From Anaerolineales bacterium (GTDB taxonomy: Bacteria; Chloroflexota; Anaerolineae; Anaerolineales; Villigracilaceae), in contig JABWAU010000012.1 of assembly GCA_013360875.1 (NCBI GenBank), forward strand, positions 1 through 48,882: 48,882 bases of DNA, in the 5' to 3' direction. Positions 8,788 to 17,272 of the stretch are shown piece after piece. How positions within the stretch are numbered: position 1 is the stretch's first letter; every line of letters begins with the position of its first letter. Position numbers and translations under genes: made by a program. The notes below the pieces were generated by a model. The model saw only the letters and a list, made by a program, of their open reading frames with translations. It did no database searches and was not told the DNA's origin.

Positions 8788-10193
8788 ATCATCCAAAAGT
8801 GAGTGTTGTTATTCCAACCTATGGGGGCGCTGACTATCTGACGGATGCCATTCGCAGTGTGCTTGCGCAAACCTGGCAGGACTTTGAATTGATTATCGTC
8901 AACGACGCGTCACCCGACGACACGGATAAGGTGGTCGGTCAATTCCAGGATCCGCGTATCAGGTATATCCGTCACGAAACGAACCGGGGGGTGGCGAATG
9001 CCCGCAAGACCGGCGTCATGGCGTCTTCCGGCGAGATCATCGCCCACCTCGACCAGGACGATTTCTACCATCCTGACAAACTTCGGATCCACGTCGAATT
9101 TCTGGATCAACATCCGGAGATCGGATTCACCTACAACTCCCGCTTCGAACTATACCCATCCTCCTGCTCTGTCCGCGAAATATTGCGTCCCTCCCCGAAC
9201 CTCACCCTGGCGGATTTCGTTCTCTCCTTCCCTTTGGCGCCCAGCGTATGGGTTCAGAGGCGCGAATGGGCGACCCGCGAGGAAATCTGGGAGGAGCGTA
9301 CCTTCTACCGCGGCCGTGAGATCGTCATTTGCGGGCGGCTCTTCATGGCGGGATGCAAATTCGCCATGATTGACCGGGTGTTGAATTACCGCCGCTACCA
9401 CAGGGACAGGCGGGTGAACAATATTCCCCGTCAATGCGAGGCGGAGCGAATCTGCCAGCAGATCATCTTCGATGACCCGCGCTGTCCGCCGGAAGTGCGG
9501 GTTTTGAAGGATGCCGCCTCTTCCAACATCTATACCATGTGGGCGTATGTTGCCTATCTTCAGGACGATTATGAGACCGGGCGTCATTTTCTTCGAGAAG
9601 CGGTGCGCCTGACCCCGTCCCTTCTGGATGGAACGCCTCCACCACTGGTCAACGAATTGATAGTGGACAGTATTGACGATGAAGGGAGCAGCCTGGAGGA
9701 GGTTTCGAAAAAAATCTTCGAGAACCTGCCGCAGGAATTGGCTGGGCTGGCTGGATACCACCCCTGGGCGGTGACGAGGGGATATTTGATGCAGGGCGTG
9801 CGCGCGCTCATGTGGAACCGCGCGTCCGACGCCGACGAGTACTTTTCTCACATTACCCCATCCGTTTTCCAGGTGGATGATCCGTTAATGCAATGGTTGA
9901 TTTCCCATCTGCTGGCATACGAATCTGAGTACGGCAAAAAGGCGGTGCTGGGAATCATCCGGCGGCTTGCCTCCCGATTCGAACGACTTGGCATCACGCA
10001 CGCCCATCGCACATTGGAGGGAGCCTATTTTTCCAGCAGGGTGTTCGATGGGTATCGGATGGGCGCGTATGACAGAGTATGGTCGAGCATCCTGCGGCTG
10101 TTTGTGAATCAACCATACCTCCTTTTGCGCAACAAGGGATTGGTGTCCGTTCTTTTGCATACCATCCCGTTCTTCGAATATTTTATCCGCTGA
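8784..10193 (+). CDS. family 2 glycosyltransferase, paralogue 1 of 3
   Basis: A protein of 469 residues. Residues 1-220 are a GT-A fold glycosyltransferase: KVSVVIPTYGGADYL at the start, NDAS at 40-43, and the metal/nucleotide-binding DQDD at 90-93. Residues about 230-469 form a helical extension that also occurs in the genes at 13646 and 15037 (shared landmarks DDPRCPxEV, a WA..RG motif, and a final NPYLL/NRGVVSIF-like end). The acceptor and donor sugars are unknown. Start codon TTG overlaps the TGA of the upstream ligase gene and is preceded by a strong AGGGAGGA site, so the start is well supported. It acts at the cytoplasmic membrane face, probably building the glycan exported by the ABC transporter downstream. 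Confidence 0.9.
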   Translation: MNHPKVSVVIPTYGGADYLTDAIRSVLAQTWQDFELIIVNDASPDDTDKVVGQFQDPRIRYIRHETNRGVANARKTGVMASSGEIIAHLDQDDFYHPDKLRIHVEFLDQHPEIGFTYNSRFELYPSSCSVREILRPSPNLTLADFVLSFPLAPSVWVQRREWATREEIWEERTFYRGREIVICGRLFMAGCKFAMIDRVLNYRRYHRDRRVNNIPRQCEAERICQQIIFDDPRCPPEVRVLKDAASSNIYTMWAYVAYLQDDYETGRHFLREAVRLTPSLLDGTPPPLVNELIVDSIDDEGSSLEEVSKKIFENLPQELAGLAGYHPWAVTRGYLMQGVRALMWNRASDADEYFSHITPSVFQVDDPLMQWLISHLLAYESEYGKKAVLGIIRRLASRFERLGITHAHRTLEGAYFSSRVFDGYRMGAYDRVWSSILRLFVNQPYLLLRNKGLVSVLLHTIPFFEYFIR

Positions 10194-10217
10194 CACGGGC
10201 GGGGAAAGAACATCATT

Positions 10218-11357
10218 TTGAAAAAAGCGATTGTGTTGGGTGTGGGCAATGCGCAGGTTGATCTGATCCGTTACCTGAAAGCGGATGGCTGGTGGGTGAT
10301 CGGGTGCAGTTACCGCCCCGAGGGCAGGGGCTTGGAATACATTGATCGGTTTGCCCACTTGAACATAACGGATGTGGATGGCATTAAACGTCTCGCCTGT
10401 TCCGAAAAAGCCGACCTGGTCTATTCCATCGGTTCGGATCTGGCGATGCCAACCGTGGCGAAGGTCTCTTCCGCGTTGGGGCTGCCCGTCTTCGTCCCTA
10501 AGGAAACGGCGGAAATGCTGCAGAACAAGTTATCGCTTCGCCGGTTTCTTGCCGTTCATGACATCAGCCCGATTCGGCACAGGAAAGTGTGCGGACCGGA
10601 TGATCTGGAAGGTTGGGAACATTTTCCATCAATTGTCAAGCCTGTTGACAATCAGGGACAACGCGGCGTCTTCCTTGCGAATTGCATGGAGGAGGCAAAA
10701 GCCGGCATCGAAAATTCGCTTCGCTTCTCCCGCAGCAGGGTATTGATCATCGAGGAATTTCTCGAGGGTCCCGAGGTTTCGGTAAATACTTTTGTCGTGA
10801 ACGGCGAGACGGTCTTCAGCGAAGTGTCCGACCGGTTGGTGGTGGAGGGATACGCTGGCGGCATCCCCCGCGGTCACATTTACCCTTCCGTATATTGCCC
10901 GCCGGCGACGATGCTCGAAGCCCAAAAACTGACGCACCTATGCAACCATTATTTGGGAGTAGAGAATGGACCGGTCTATTATCAGGTGATTTTGACCTGT
11001 CATGGTCCCAGGATCGTCGAAGCGACGCCCCGCCTGGACGGCTGTCACATGTGGCGGCTGATCAAAATCGTCAGCGGTGCAGATTTGCTCAACGCCAGCG
11101 TTCGGTCTCTGCTGGGGGAGGCGCCGCCAAATTTATGCGTGGAGGCTGACTTGCAAAGTCATTATCTCGGCTTTCATTATCTCCCTCCCGGCGGGAAGTT
11201 TTACCGGTCTGATCATCCCGCTCCTGACTCCGTCAAGCATCTTGAGTATTATTATGCCGATGGAGAGACCGTCCGCCCGATCAATGGTCATCTCGAAAAG
11301 GTGGGGTATTATATCGAACCGTATGAAAAATTTCTCTACCGTACACGCAAACCCTAA
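10218..11357 (+). CDS. ATP-grasp ligase
   Basis: A protein of 379 residues with the three-part layout of carbamoyl-phosphate-synthase-like ATP-grasp enzymes. There is an N-terminal Rossmann-like part (AIVLGVGNAQVDLI). The ATP-binding core has IVKPVDNQGQRG with Lys141, then LIIEEFLEGPEVSVN (Glu179-180). The late metal-binding segment reads VEATPRLDG (Glu268, Arg272). These enzymes activate a carboxylate as an acyl phosphate and couple it to an amine or thiol. The substrate is not evident. Its position between GT2 and the Wzt/Wzm exporter suggests addition of an amino acid or similar group to a sugar or lipid precursor (inference). Start TTG 10218 follows a GGGGAAAGAA purine tract. The stop codon lies inside a 16-bp inverted repeat. 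Confidence 0.88.
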   Translation: MKKAIVLGVGNAQVDLIRYLKADGWWVIGCSYRPEGRGLEYIDRFAHLNITDVDGIKRLACSEKADLVYSIGSDLAMPTVAKVSSALGLPVFVPKETAEMLQNKLSLRRFLAVHDISPIRHRKVCGPDDLEGWEHFPSIVKPVDNQGQRGVFLANCMEEAKAGIENSLRFSRSRVLIIEEFLEGPEVSVNTFVVNGETVFSEVSDRLVVEGYAGGIPRGHIYPSVYCPPATMLEAQKLTHLCNHYLGVENGPVYYQVILTCHGPRIVEATPRLDGCHMWRLIKIVSGADLLNASVRSLLGEAPPNLCVEADLQSHYLGFHYLPPGGKFYRSDHPAPDSVKHLEYYYADGETVRPINGHLEKVGYYIEPYEKFLYRTRKP

Positions 11358-11425
11358 AGGTCTTCTTTTCCTTCGTAAATTCCGGGTTAGCCTGAAAGAC
11401 CTTTAGGGTTTCTTCGCGAAGGAAA
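11349..11425 (+). terminator. 16-bp inverted repeat interleaved with a second 9-bp inverted repeat
   Basis: Arm A 11349-11364 (AAACCCTAAAGGTCTT) is perfectly complementary to A' 11396-11411. A second pair, B 11367-11375 (TTTCCTTCG) and B' 11417-11425 (CGAAGGAAA), is interleaved in the order A-B-A'-B', the topology of an H-type pseudoknot or of mutually exclusive hairpins. The TAA stop of the ATP-grasp gene (11355-11357) is in arm A. No run of T follows, so this is not a textbook intrinsic terminator. It separates the ligase gene from the transporter genes and could act as a terminator, attenuator or mRNA-end stabiliser. Confidence 0.55.
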
Positions 11426-11470
11426 TGTACGGCAGCAAGTAAAAAATAATTCTTATTTTGGAGATTGTGA

Positions 11471-12748
11471 ATGCCGCCTGTGATCCGCTTTATGAACGTA
11501 TCCAAACGTTATAACCTGGGGCTCACCCGCACCAGCCTGCCGTCCGTCGTTTCGCAGTGGGCAAAACAGGCGTTGAGAGGAGGGAATGCCGCCGACCGCA
11601 AATATCATTGGGCGCTGAAGGATGTCAGTTTCGAACTGGAGAGGGGACAATCGCTGGCGCTGGTCGGTCCGAACGGCGCGGGGAAGTCCACGATCCTCAA
11701 ACTGTTGGCGAAGATCACGAACCCGACGTCAGGGAAGGTGGAGGTTCAGGGTCAGTTATCAGCCCTGATCGAGTTGGGAGCCGGGTTCCATCCCGATCTG
11801 ACCGGGCGCGAGAACATCTTCCTCAACGGCACCATCCTCGGTCTGACGTACAGGGACATCCAGAAAAGGTACGATGAGATCGTGGCGTTCTCCGAGATCG
11901 AGGAGTTCATTGATACGCCCGTCAAACGCTATTCCTCCGGCATGACCGTGCGGCTGGGGTTTGCGGTTGCCTCCTGCATCGAGCCCGACATCCTGCTGGT
12001 GGACGAGGTGCTGGCGGTGGGCGATGCCTCCTTCCGGCAGAAGTGTATCGAGCGCATCAAGACCCTTTTGAACAATGGGACGAGCCTGATCTTCGTTTCT
12101 CACGACATGGGGCTGGTGCGTTCCGTTTGCGAGCGCGCCATCTACATCGAGCATGGACAGGTGCAGAACACCGGCACGAGCGGCGAGATCATAGACATTT
12201 ACAACCAGGTGCTCGACCGCAGGCGCATCGAAAAAATGAGCCGCGGGGACGATTCGGCGGACGATGTGGAGGGCGGGGTGGAGGTTACAAAAGTCGAGGT
12301 CCTCGACGTAAACGGCAATCCTGTCCGTGAAATCTACGGCGACGAACCGCTCGAGGTGCGCGTCAAATACACTGCCTATAAGGACCTCGGCAAATCCAAC
12401 GCCATTGTCCTGATCTACCGTTCCGACGGACTGCCCTGCGCCAACATGCGCAGTTATCTCGACGGTTACCCCATGACCATCGAACGGGGCGAGGGCGGGT
12501 ATTCCGTCAAACTCGACCCGCTGCAATTGTTCGGCGGCACGTATTACGCCATCACATGGATCATGAACGCCGACGACTCGGACGGCATCGCCTACGGCGC
12601 CTCGGAATGGTTCGAGGTCAGGAACCGCGTTCCGGGGCGTGAGGCACACATTGCCGTCTACGAACCGCGCCGCACGTGGATGCAACGCCAACCCATCACA
12701 GCCAATCATGCCGGCGCGCTTGCGAAAGATCGAGGCAACGATGCTTAG
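11471..12748 (+). CDS. wzt: polysaccharide ABC exporter, ATP-binding subunit with Wzt C-terminal domain
   Basis: A protein of 425 residues that energises export of a lipid-linked polysaccharide across the cytoplasmic membrane. Residues about 1-240 are the nucleotide-binding domain: Walker A GPNGAGKST at 66-74, signature YSSGM at 154-158, Walker B LLVDEV at 175-180, and switch His211. Residues about 270-400 match the Wzt C-terminal beta-sandwich, which in O-antigen transporters recognises the capped end of the glycan. That domain suggests export depends on a specific terminal modification, which the nearby ligases or acyltransferase could supply. Start ATG 11471 has a GGAG site. It overlaps the permease gene by eight bases. 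Confidence 0.93.
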   Translation: MPPVIRFMNVSKRYNLGLTRTSLPSVVSQWAKQALRGGNAADRKYHWALKDVSFELERGQSLALVGPNGAGKSTILKLLAKITNPTSGKVEVQGQLSALIELGAGFHPDLTGRENIFLNGTILGLTYRDIQKRYDEIVAFSEIEEFIDTPVKRYSSGMTVRLGFAVASCIEPDILLVDEVLAVGDASFRQKCIERIKTLLNNGTSLIFVSHDMGLVRSVCERAIYIEHGQVQNTGTSGEIIDIYNQVLDRRRIEKMSRGDDSADDVEGGVEVTKVEVLDVNGNPVREIYGDEPLEVRVKYTAYKDLGKSNAIVLIYRSDGLPCANMRSYLDGYPMTIERGEGGYSVKLDPLQLFGGTYYAITWIMNADDSDGIAYGASEWFEVRNRVPGREAHIAVYEPRRTWMQRQPITANHAGALAKDRGNDA

Positions 12749-13523
12749 CCAGGCGCAGCAATTACTCAAAACCCGCGATCTCGTCTGGGCGTGGACCGTC
12801 CGCACCTTGCGCGGCCGTTACCAGCAATCCGCGTTGGGTTGGTTGTGGGCGATCGTTCAACCCGTTGCCACAGTCGCCATCTTCGCCGTCGTCTTCACCC
12901 GCATCGTCCCTGTGGATACGGGCGGCGTCCCCTACATTCTGTTCTCCTACGCGGCGGTCGTCCCGTGGACATTGCTCGCCACCTCGCTCACCGATATGGC
13001 GATGTCGCTCGTGCAGAACATGAACCTTGTGGGCAAGATCTATTTCCCGCGTGAAGCGCTTCCCATTGCGGCATTGCTCGCCCGCATCGCGGACTTCGGC
13101 ATCTCGTTCGTCCTTTTGGCGATCCTCGTGATCGTCTACGGGATTCCCGTTTCACTGCCGGGACTGCTCTTCCTCCCGCTCATTTTCCTGATCCAGCTTG
13201 CGCTCATTCTCGGACTTGGAATTGGTTCAGCCGCCCTGAACGTTTTCTACCGTGACGTTGACCCCCTGCTCAAACTCGTCATCCAGGTCTGGTTCTATGC
13301 CTCCCCGATCCTGTACCCGGTCTCCCTTGTGCCGGAGAAATGGCAATGGTTGTATTTCCTCAATCCCATGTCGGGGATCATCGCCGCCTACCGTGACGTA
13401 TTGATCTATAACCGCCTGCCGGGCGATTACCTCCTGCCCGCCGCCGCGGTCTCCTTGTTTATCTTTGTTGCGGGATACTGGTTCTTCAAGCGCGTCGAAT
13501 TCCAGTTCGCGGACATCATCTAA
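12741..13523 (+). CDS. wzm: polysaccharide ABC exporter, permease subunit
   Basis: An integral membrane ABC-2 type permease of 260 residues, the channel partner of the ATPase just upstream. It has about six hydrophobic spans. An amphipathic N-terminus (RDLVWAWTVRTLRGRYQQS) and the typical GWLWAIVQP segment open it. A late YFLNPMSGIIAAYRDVL stretch is diagnostic for Wzm/TagG/RfbA permeases. The reading frame is open upstream, but ATG 12741 is chosen because it overlaps the wzt stop, has a GAGG site, and gives the normal family N-terminus; ATG 12708 is a less likely alternative. Together with wzt it defines an ABC-dependent rather than Wzx/Wzy-dependent glycan route for this part of the locus. 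Confidence 0.92.
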   Translation: MLSQAQQLLKTRDLVWAWTVRTLRGRYQQSALGWLWAIVQPVATVAIFAVVFTRIVPVDTGGVPYILFSYAAVVPWTLLATSLTDMAMSLVQNMNLVGKIYFPREALPIAALLARIADFGISFVLLAILVIVYGIPVSLPGLLFLPLIFLIQLALILGLGIGSAALNVFYRDVDPLLKLVIQVWFYASPILYPVSLVPEKWQWLYFLNPMSGIIAAYRDVLIYNRLPGDYLLPAAAVSLFIFVAGYWFFKRVEFQFADII

Positions 13524-13560
13524 CTAAAACGGCAAAAGAAATTTAACGCCACAGGCCAAC

Positions 13561-13601
13561 CCGCCGACGGCTGACCGTGGTTTATGGGCTGCAGTCGGCG
13601 G
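13561..13601 (+). repeat. 8-bp inverted repeat in the gap after the exporter genes
   Basis: CCGCCGAC at 13561-13568 pairs perfectly with GTCGGCGG at 13594-13601 across a 25-base loop. It lies in the 122-base gap between wzm and the next GT2 gene. There is no T tract after it. It may end or protect the transporter transcript, or be a REP-like element; nothing else is recognisable in this gap. Confidence 0.4.
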
Positions 13602-13645
13602 TCAATATCTGAAAAGAAACCTTCGACGAATTACTTGAAACCTCA

Positions 13646-15040
13646 ATGAAATCCCCACTTGTCAGCGTCATCATCCCCGCCTACAACCAGGCTGAATTCC
13701 TGCCTGAGACGATTCAAAGCGTCCTCAACCAATCCTACCAGGACTTCGAGATCATCGTCGTCAACGACGCCTCCACCGACAACACGGATGAGGTCATGGC
13801 GCAATTTACCGACCCGCGCATCAAGTACATTGTCCATGAAAAGAACCAAAGACTTTCCGCCGCCCGTAACACCGGGATCAACGCCTCGACTGGCGGGATC
13901 ATTTTCCTGCTGGATGCGGACGACCTGTTCCACCCCGATAAACTGCGGGCGCACGTCGAATTTCTTGCAGAACACCCGGAGGTCGGCGTATCTTACAATG
14001 CGCGCTTCGAATTGAATCACTCGTCGAATACCATTCGTGAGATGTGGCGTCCCCCGCTCAGCGTAGGCTTGAAAGACCTGGTGATTGGTTTCCCGTTCTC
14101 GCCCAGCGACACCGTTGTGCGGCGGGAATGGGCGTTCAAGGTGGGTTTGTTCGATCCTGAAGTGCGCACCGCCGAAGACACCGATTTCCCATGCAGGCTT
14201 GCCCTGGCTGGATGTCAATTTGCGGGCATCAACCGCGCCCTCAACTATCGCCGTTACCATTCAGGCAGGGGACGGGCGAACCTCCCCGGGCGCATCAACG
14301 ACGTGGAACGCGTCCAGGCGGCGGTCTTTGCCGACCCGCGCTGTCCAGAGGAAGTCCGCGCACTGGGACGCATGGCGATCAAACATCACCTGATGGTCGT
14401 CGTCTCACTGGCGTTGATCCAGAACGAGACCGAACTGGCGCATGAGTATGTGCGCAGTCTCGTGGAACTCGACCCTTCCGTGACGGAGGGCGATCCCTGC
14501 GAATTGACCGAGTTCCTGTTATCGGAATGTGTCGCCGACGAGAGCGAGGATCATGAAACATTGCTCGCGCGGGTTTTTGCCCAATTGCCTCCCGAGCTAG
14601 AGTGGTTGTCCTCCCAGTACGATTGGGCGATTGGGCGCGGCTGGTTGTGGAAGGGCATCCGCGCCGTGCTGTGGGGCAGGGAGTCGGACGGACGCGCCTA
14701 TTTTGCGCGCGCAACCGCCCACGGCGCAAGCGTGGACGACTCTCTGATGCAACTTGCCACCTATCATTTACTGGGTTACGAAACGGAGTTTGGGACGGAT
14801 GCGGTAATGCAGGCGCTGTCGCGGCTTCGACCGTACATAAACCGGGTGACCAGACGCGGCGGAGATTTGCTGGAAGGGTCATACCTGGTGAATCGGGCTT
14901 TCGAACGGTATCGCGCCAGCGAATATCGCAGAGTCCCCGGGATTGTCCTCCGCGCCCTGCGGAACGATCCTTCCTATTTGATGAATCGCGGCGTGGTCTC
15001 CATATTTCTGCGTTCGATGACAAGAACGGTGTTCGGATGA
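13646..15040 (+). CDS. family 2 glycosyltransferase, paralogue 2 of 3
   Basis: A protein of 464 residues and the second copy of the three-member GT2 family in this locus. The catalytic landmarks fall at the same residues as in the gene at 8784: VSVIIPAYNQAEFL at the start, NDAS at 40-43, and DADD at 90-93 (here Ala replaces the Gln of the other two copies). The C-terminal half is the shared helical extension, including ADPRCPEEVRALG and a run ending NRGVVSIFLRSM. The substitution in the DxDD motif and the different middle suggest a different donor or acceptor. It is the first gene after the exporter genes and shares an ATGA overlap with paralogue 3 behind it. It probably adds a sugar at the inner membrane face. 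Confidence 0.9.
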   Translation: MKSPLVSVIIPAYNQAEFLPETIQSVLNQSYQDFEIIVVNDASTDNTDEVMAQFTDPRIKYIVHEKNQRLSAARNTGINASTGGIIFLLDADDLFHPDKLRAHVEFLAEHPEVGVSYNARFELNHSSNTIREMWRPPLSVGLKDLVIGFPFSPSDTVVRREWAFKVGLFDPEVRTAEDTDFPCRLALAGCQFAGINRALNYRRYHSGRGRANLPGRINDVERVQAAVFADPRCPEEVRALGRMAIKHHLMVVVSLALIQNETELAHEYVRSLVELDPSVTEGDPCELTEFLLSECVADESEDHETLLARVFAQLPPELEWLSSQYDWAIGRGWLWKGIRAVLWGRESDGRAYFARATAHGASVDDSLMQLATYHLLGYETEFGTDAVMQALSRLRPYINRVTRRGGDLLEGSYLVNRAFERYRASEYRRVPGIVLRALRNDPSYLMNRGVVSIFLRSMTRTVFG

Positions 15041-16452
15041 ATTCATCAAAGGTCAGTGTGATCATACCGGCGTACGGCGGCGCAGAATACCTGGGCAAAG
15101 CCATTCAGAGCGTGCTTGACCAGACGTACGAGAACTTCGAACTGATCATCGTGGATGACGCCTCGCCGGATGAGACGGCCGGGGTTGTCAGAGGGTTTAG
15201 TGACCCGCGCATCACATACATCCGTCACGAGAGGAACATGGGGGTAAATCGCGCGAGAGCCACCGGCGTGATGGCGTCCAGCGGTGGGATCATCGCCTTC
15301 CTCGATCAGGATGATTTCATCCATCCCGAAAAACTTCGACTGCATGTCGCGTTGTTCGATGCTCGCCCCGATGTGGGTTTCACCTACAACGCCCGTTTCG
15401 AATTGAACTACTCCGCGGAGACGATCCGCGATATTTGGCGTCCGCCTTCCAACGTGTCGCTCGCGGACCTGGTGATGGGATTCCCCATCGCCCCCAGCGA
15501 CGCGCTGATCCGGCGTGAATGGGCGTTCCGGCTCAACCCTAAAAACCACGATCTCTCGTGGACAGGCGGCGAGATCGCCGTCTTCGGCGGATTGGTCCTG
15601 GACGGTTGCAAATTTGCCTGCGTGGACCGCGCGCTCAACTATCGCAGGCATCGTTCCGGGCGCATCATCCGGGACCTCGCAGGCGGATGCGCCTCCGAGA
15701 TCCATTGTCAGGATATCATCTTCGACGACCCGCGCTGCCCTGCGGAGGTGCTGGCGATCCGGCATGTGGCACATGCCAATATTTACATGTTCTGGGCATA
15801 TCGTGCATTTGCGCAGGATGAGACCGAACTGGGGCGGGAACTTCTGCGGAAAGCCGTTCAATGGAACCCTTCGATACTGGAAGGCTCCCCCTGCGAACTG
15901 GTCAATGCCCTGGTGGTGACCTGCAGTGACGACGAAAACGTGGATCACGCGGAACTGCTGAGGCGCGTCTTCGCCCAACTGCCGCCGGAGATGTCTCGCA
16001 TCGCGGATCAACTCGAATGGGCGATTGCGCGGGGTTTTCTTTTGCGAGGCGCGCGGGCGGTCATGTGGGATCGCCCCGAGGACGGACGCAGGTACTTCGA
16101 CGGCGCGCTCGAGACGAACGCCGGCATTGACCGATCGTATCTCGAACAGTTGATACAACACGTTCTGGATTATGAACTGGAGTTCGGGAAAACAGCCGCC
16201 CAAAAGGTGCTCGAGGCGTGGTCTCCCTATTTGAAAAGACTGGGAGGTCGCGCGGCTGTGAGGCAGCTCCGCAGTCTGTACTCTATCAACCGGGCTTTCG
16301 AGAGTTTCTATTCGGGGAAATACGGCAATGTTCCGGAGATGGTGATAACTTCCATTCTCAACGATCCCAAACATCTTGCGAATCGCGGCGTATTGGCTAT
16401 TTTCGCGCGCTCGATCGTGGGAGGGCTGAAAACGCGGGCGCCCGTCTGGTAA
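15037..16452 (+). CDS. family 2 glycosyltransferase, paralogue 3 of 3
   Basis: A protein of 471 residues, translationally coupled to paralogue 2 by an ATGA overlap; that fixes the start even though the frame is open far upstream. The catalytic half is closest to paralogue 1: VSVIIPAYGGAEYLGKA, DDAS at 40-43, DQDD at 90-93, and MASSGGIIAFLDQDDF. The helical C-terminal half has FDDPRCPAEVLAIRH and ends NRGVLAIFARSIVGG. Paralogues 1 and 3 share the GG-A-YL and DQDDF motifs, so they may use the same donor. It is probably part of the assembly line for the glycan exported by Wzm/Wzt; the sugar is unknown. Confidence 0.9.
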   Translation: MNSSKVSVIIPAYGGAEYLGKAIQSVLDQTYENFELIIVDDASPDETAGVVRGFSDPRITYIRHERNMGVNRARATGVMASSGGIIAFLDQDDFIHPEKLRLHVALFDARPDVGFTYNARFELNYSAETIRDIWRPPSNVSLADLVMGFPIAPSDALIRREWAFRLNPKNHDLSWTGGEIAVFGGLVLDGCKFACVDRALNYRRHRSGRIIRDLAGGCASEIHCQDIIFDDPRCPAEVLAIRHVAHANIYMFWAYRAFAQDETELGRELLRKAVQWNPSILEGSPCELVNALVVTCSDDENVDHAELLRRVFAQLPPEMSRIADQLEWAIARGFLLRGARAVMWDRPEDGRRYFDGALETNAGIDRSYLEQLIQHVLDYELEFGKTAAQKVLEAWSPYLKRLGGRAAVRQLRSLYSINRAFESFYSGKYGNVPEMVITSILNDPKHLANRGVLAIFARSIVGGLKTRAPVW

Positions 16453-16521
16453 AGGGAGCGCTGTCTGCCTGAGGAGTAGATTGCCCGGCGCGCGCATTCC
16501 CAACGGGAAGGAGAACATTCG

Positions 16522-17175
16522 ATGAAAATAATCGTTATTGGAGGAAAAGGCACGGCGGTGGACATCGGCGAGCAGATCGTCAACGCCCGCGAACAATACG
16601 ACGCAAAGGTCGAATTGCTGGGCTGGGCGGTTGACGACGAGTCGCTTGGACCCGAAATAAACGGCTACCCGGTTCTGTGCAAGCCGCGGGAATTGGTCGA
16701 AAAGTACGACGATCCCGAAATCAAACTGATCTTCTCCCTCTATCGGGCGGACAGGATGGAGGAAAGGGTGAGCCTGCTGAAGAGTTATGGCATCGCGCCT
16801 TCGAGGTTCGCGAACTTCGTTCACCCGCTGGCTTATGTGTCGAAAAGCGCCACAATGGGTGTGGGCAACGTCCTCCTTTCACACTCCGGGCTATTTTCGA
16901 ACGTTCGGCTCGGAAACCACAATGTCCTTTATGCGCGCTCCTTTATTGGCCATGATACGCGGGTGGGGGACAACAATTTCTTCGTCGGCGCGGGCGTCGG
17001 TTCCGAAACCGTCATCGGGAACGGCGTTTTTATGGGGATGAATTCCACGATCAACGGGAACGTGACCATAGGCGATTACGCGTTCATCGGCATGTGTTCC
17101 AACGTGATCAAAAGCGTCGAACCTCACCAGACGGTGTTCGGGAATCCAGCCAGGTCGGTTCCCAGATCGGTTTGA
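16522..17175 (+). CDS. NeuD/PglD-like sugar O- or N-acyltransferase (left-handed beta-helix)
   Basis: A protein of 217 residues with a two-domain layout. The N-terminal part is a PglD_N-type nucleotide-sugar-binding fold (KIIVIGGKGTAVDIGEQI). The C-terminal part is a left-handed parallel beta-helix made of hexapeptide repeats, visible from about residue 105 (VSKSATMGVGNVLLS, FIGHDTRVGDNNFF, TINGNVTIGDYAFIG). It ends with the FGNPAR motif typical of hexapeptide acyltransferases, which bind acetyl-CoA between trimer subunits. It probably transfers an acyl group to a sugar nucleotide or lipid-linked sugar. A GGAAGGAG site precedes ATG 16522. The acetyl donor is assumed from the family. Confidence 0.88.
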   Translation: MKIIVIGGKGTAVDIGEQIVNAREQYDAKVELLGWAVDDESLGPEINGYPVLCKPRELVEKYDDPEIKLIFSLYRADRMEERVSLLKSYGIAPSRFANFVHPLAYVSKSATMGVGNVLLSHSGLFSNVRLGNHNVLYARSFIGHDTRVGDNNFFVGAGVGSETVIGNGVFMGMNSTINGNVTIGDYAFIGMCSNVIKSVEPHQTVFGNPARSVPRSV

Positions 17176-17240
17176 CAAGATGGGGTTTATCAATCGTCGG
17201 GCGGGGGCATTTGCAAAAAGCGCAAGCCCGGACGGCGATC

Positions 17241-17246
17241 TATAAT
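17241..17246 (+). promoter_or_regulatory. possible -10 element upstream of the WbqC-family gene
   Basis: A perfect TATAAT lies in the 158-base gap before the WbqC-family gene. No convincing -35 box is found 16-18 bases upstream; TTGCAA at 17211 is 24 bases away. It is one of the few larger gaps in this part of the cluster, so an internal promoter is plausible but unproven. Confidence 0.35.
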
Positions 17247-17272
17247 TCGGCATGTATTTTAGAGGTGATTGA

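Noticed and set aside
12639-12740. N-terminal extension of the Wzm permease
   Set aside because: It lies inside wzt, is rich in Arg/Pro, and is not part of the permease family.
14602-15036. Upstream extension of the third GT2 gene
   Set aside because: The frame is open but overlaps paralogue 2. The conserved N-terminus and ATGA overlap put the start at 15037.
17172-17177. TTGACA as a -35 box for the TATAAT at 17241
   Set aside because: The spacing is 63 bases, far from 16-18, and the hexamer spans the stop codon of the acyltransferase gene.
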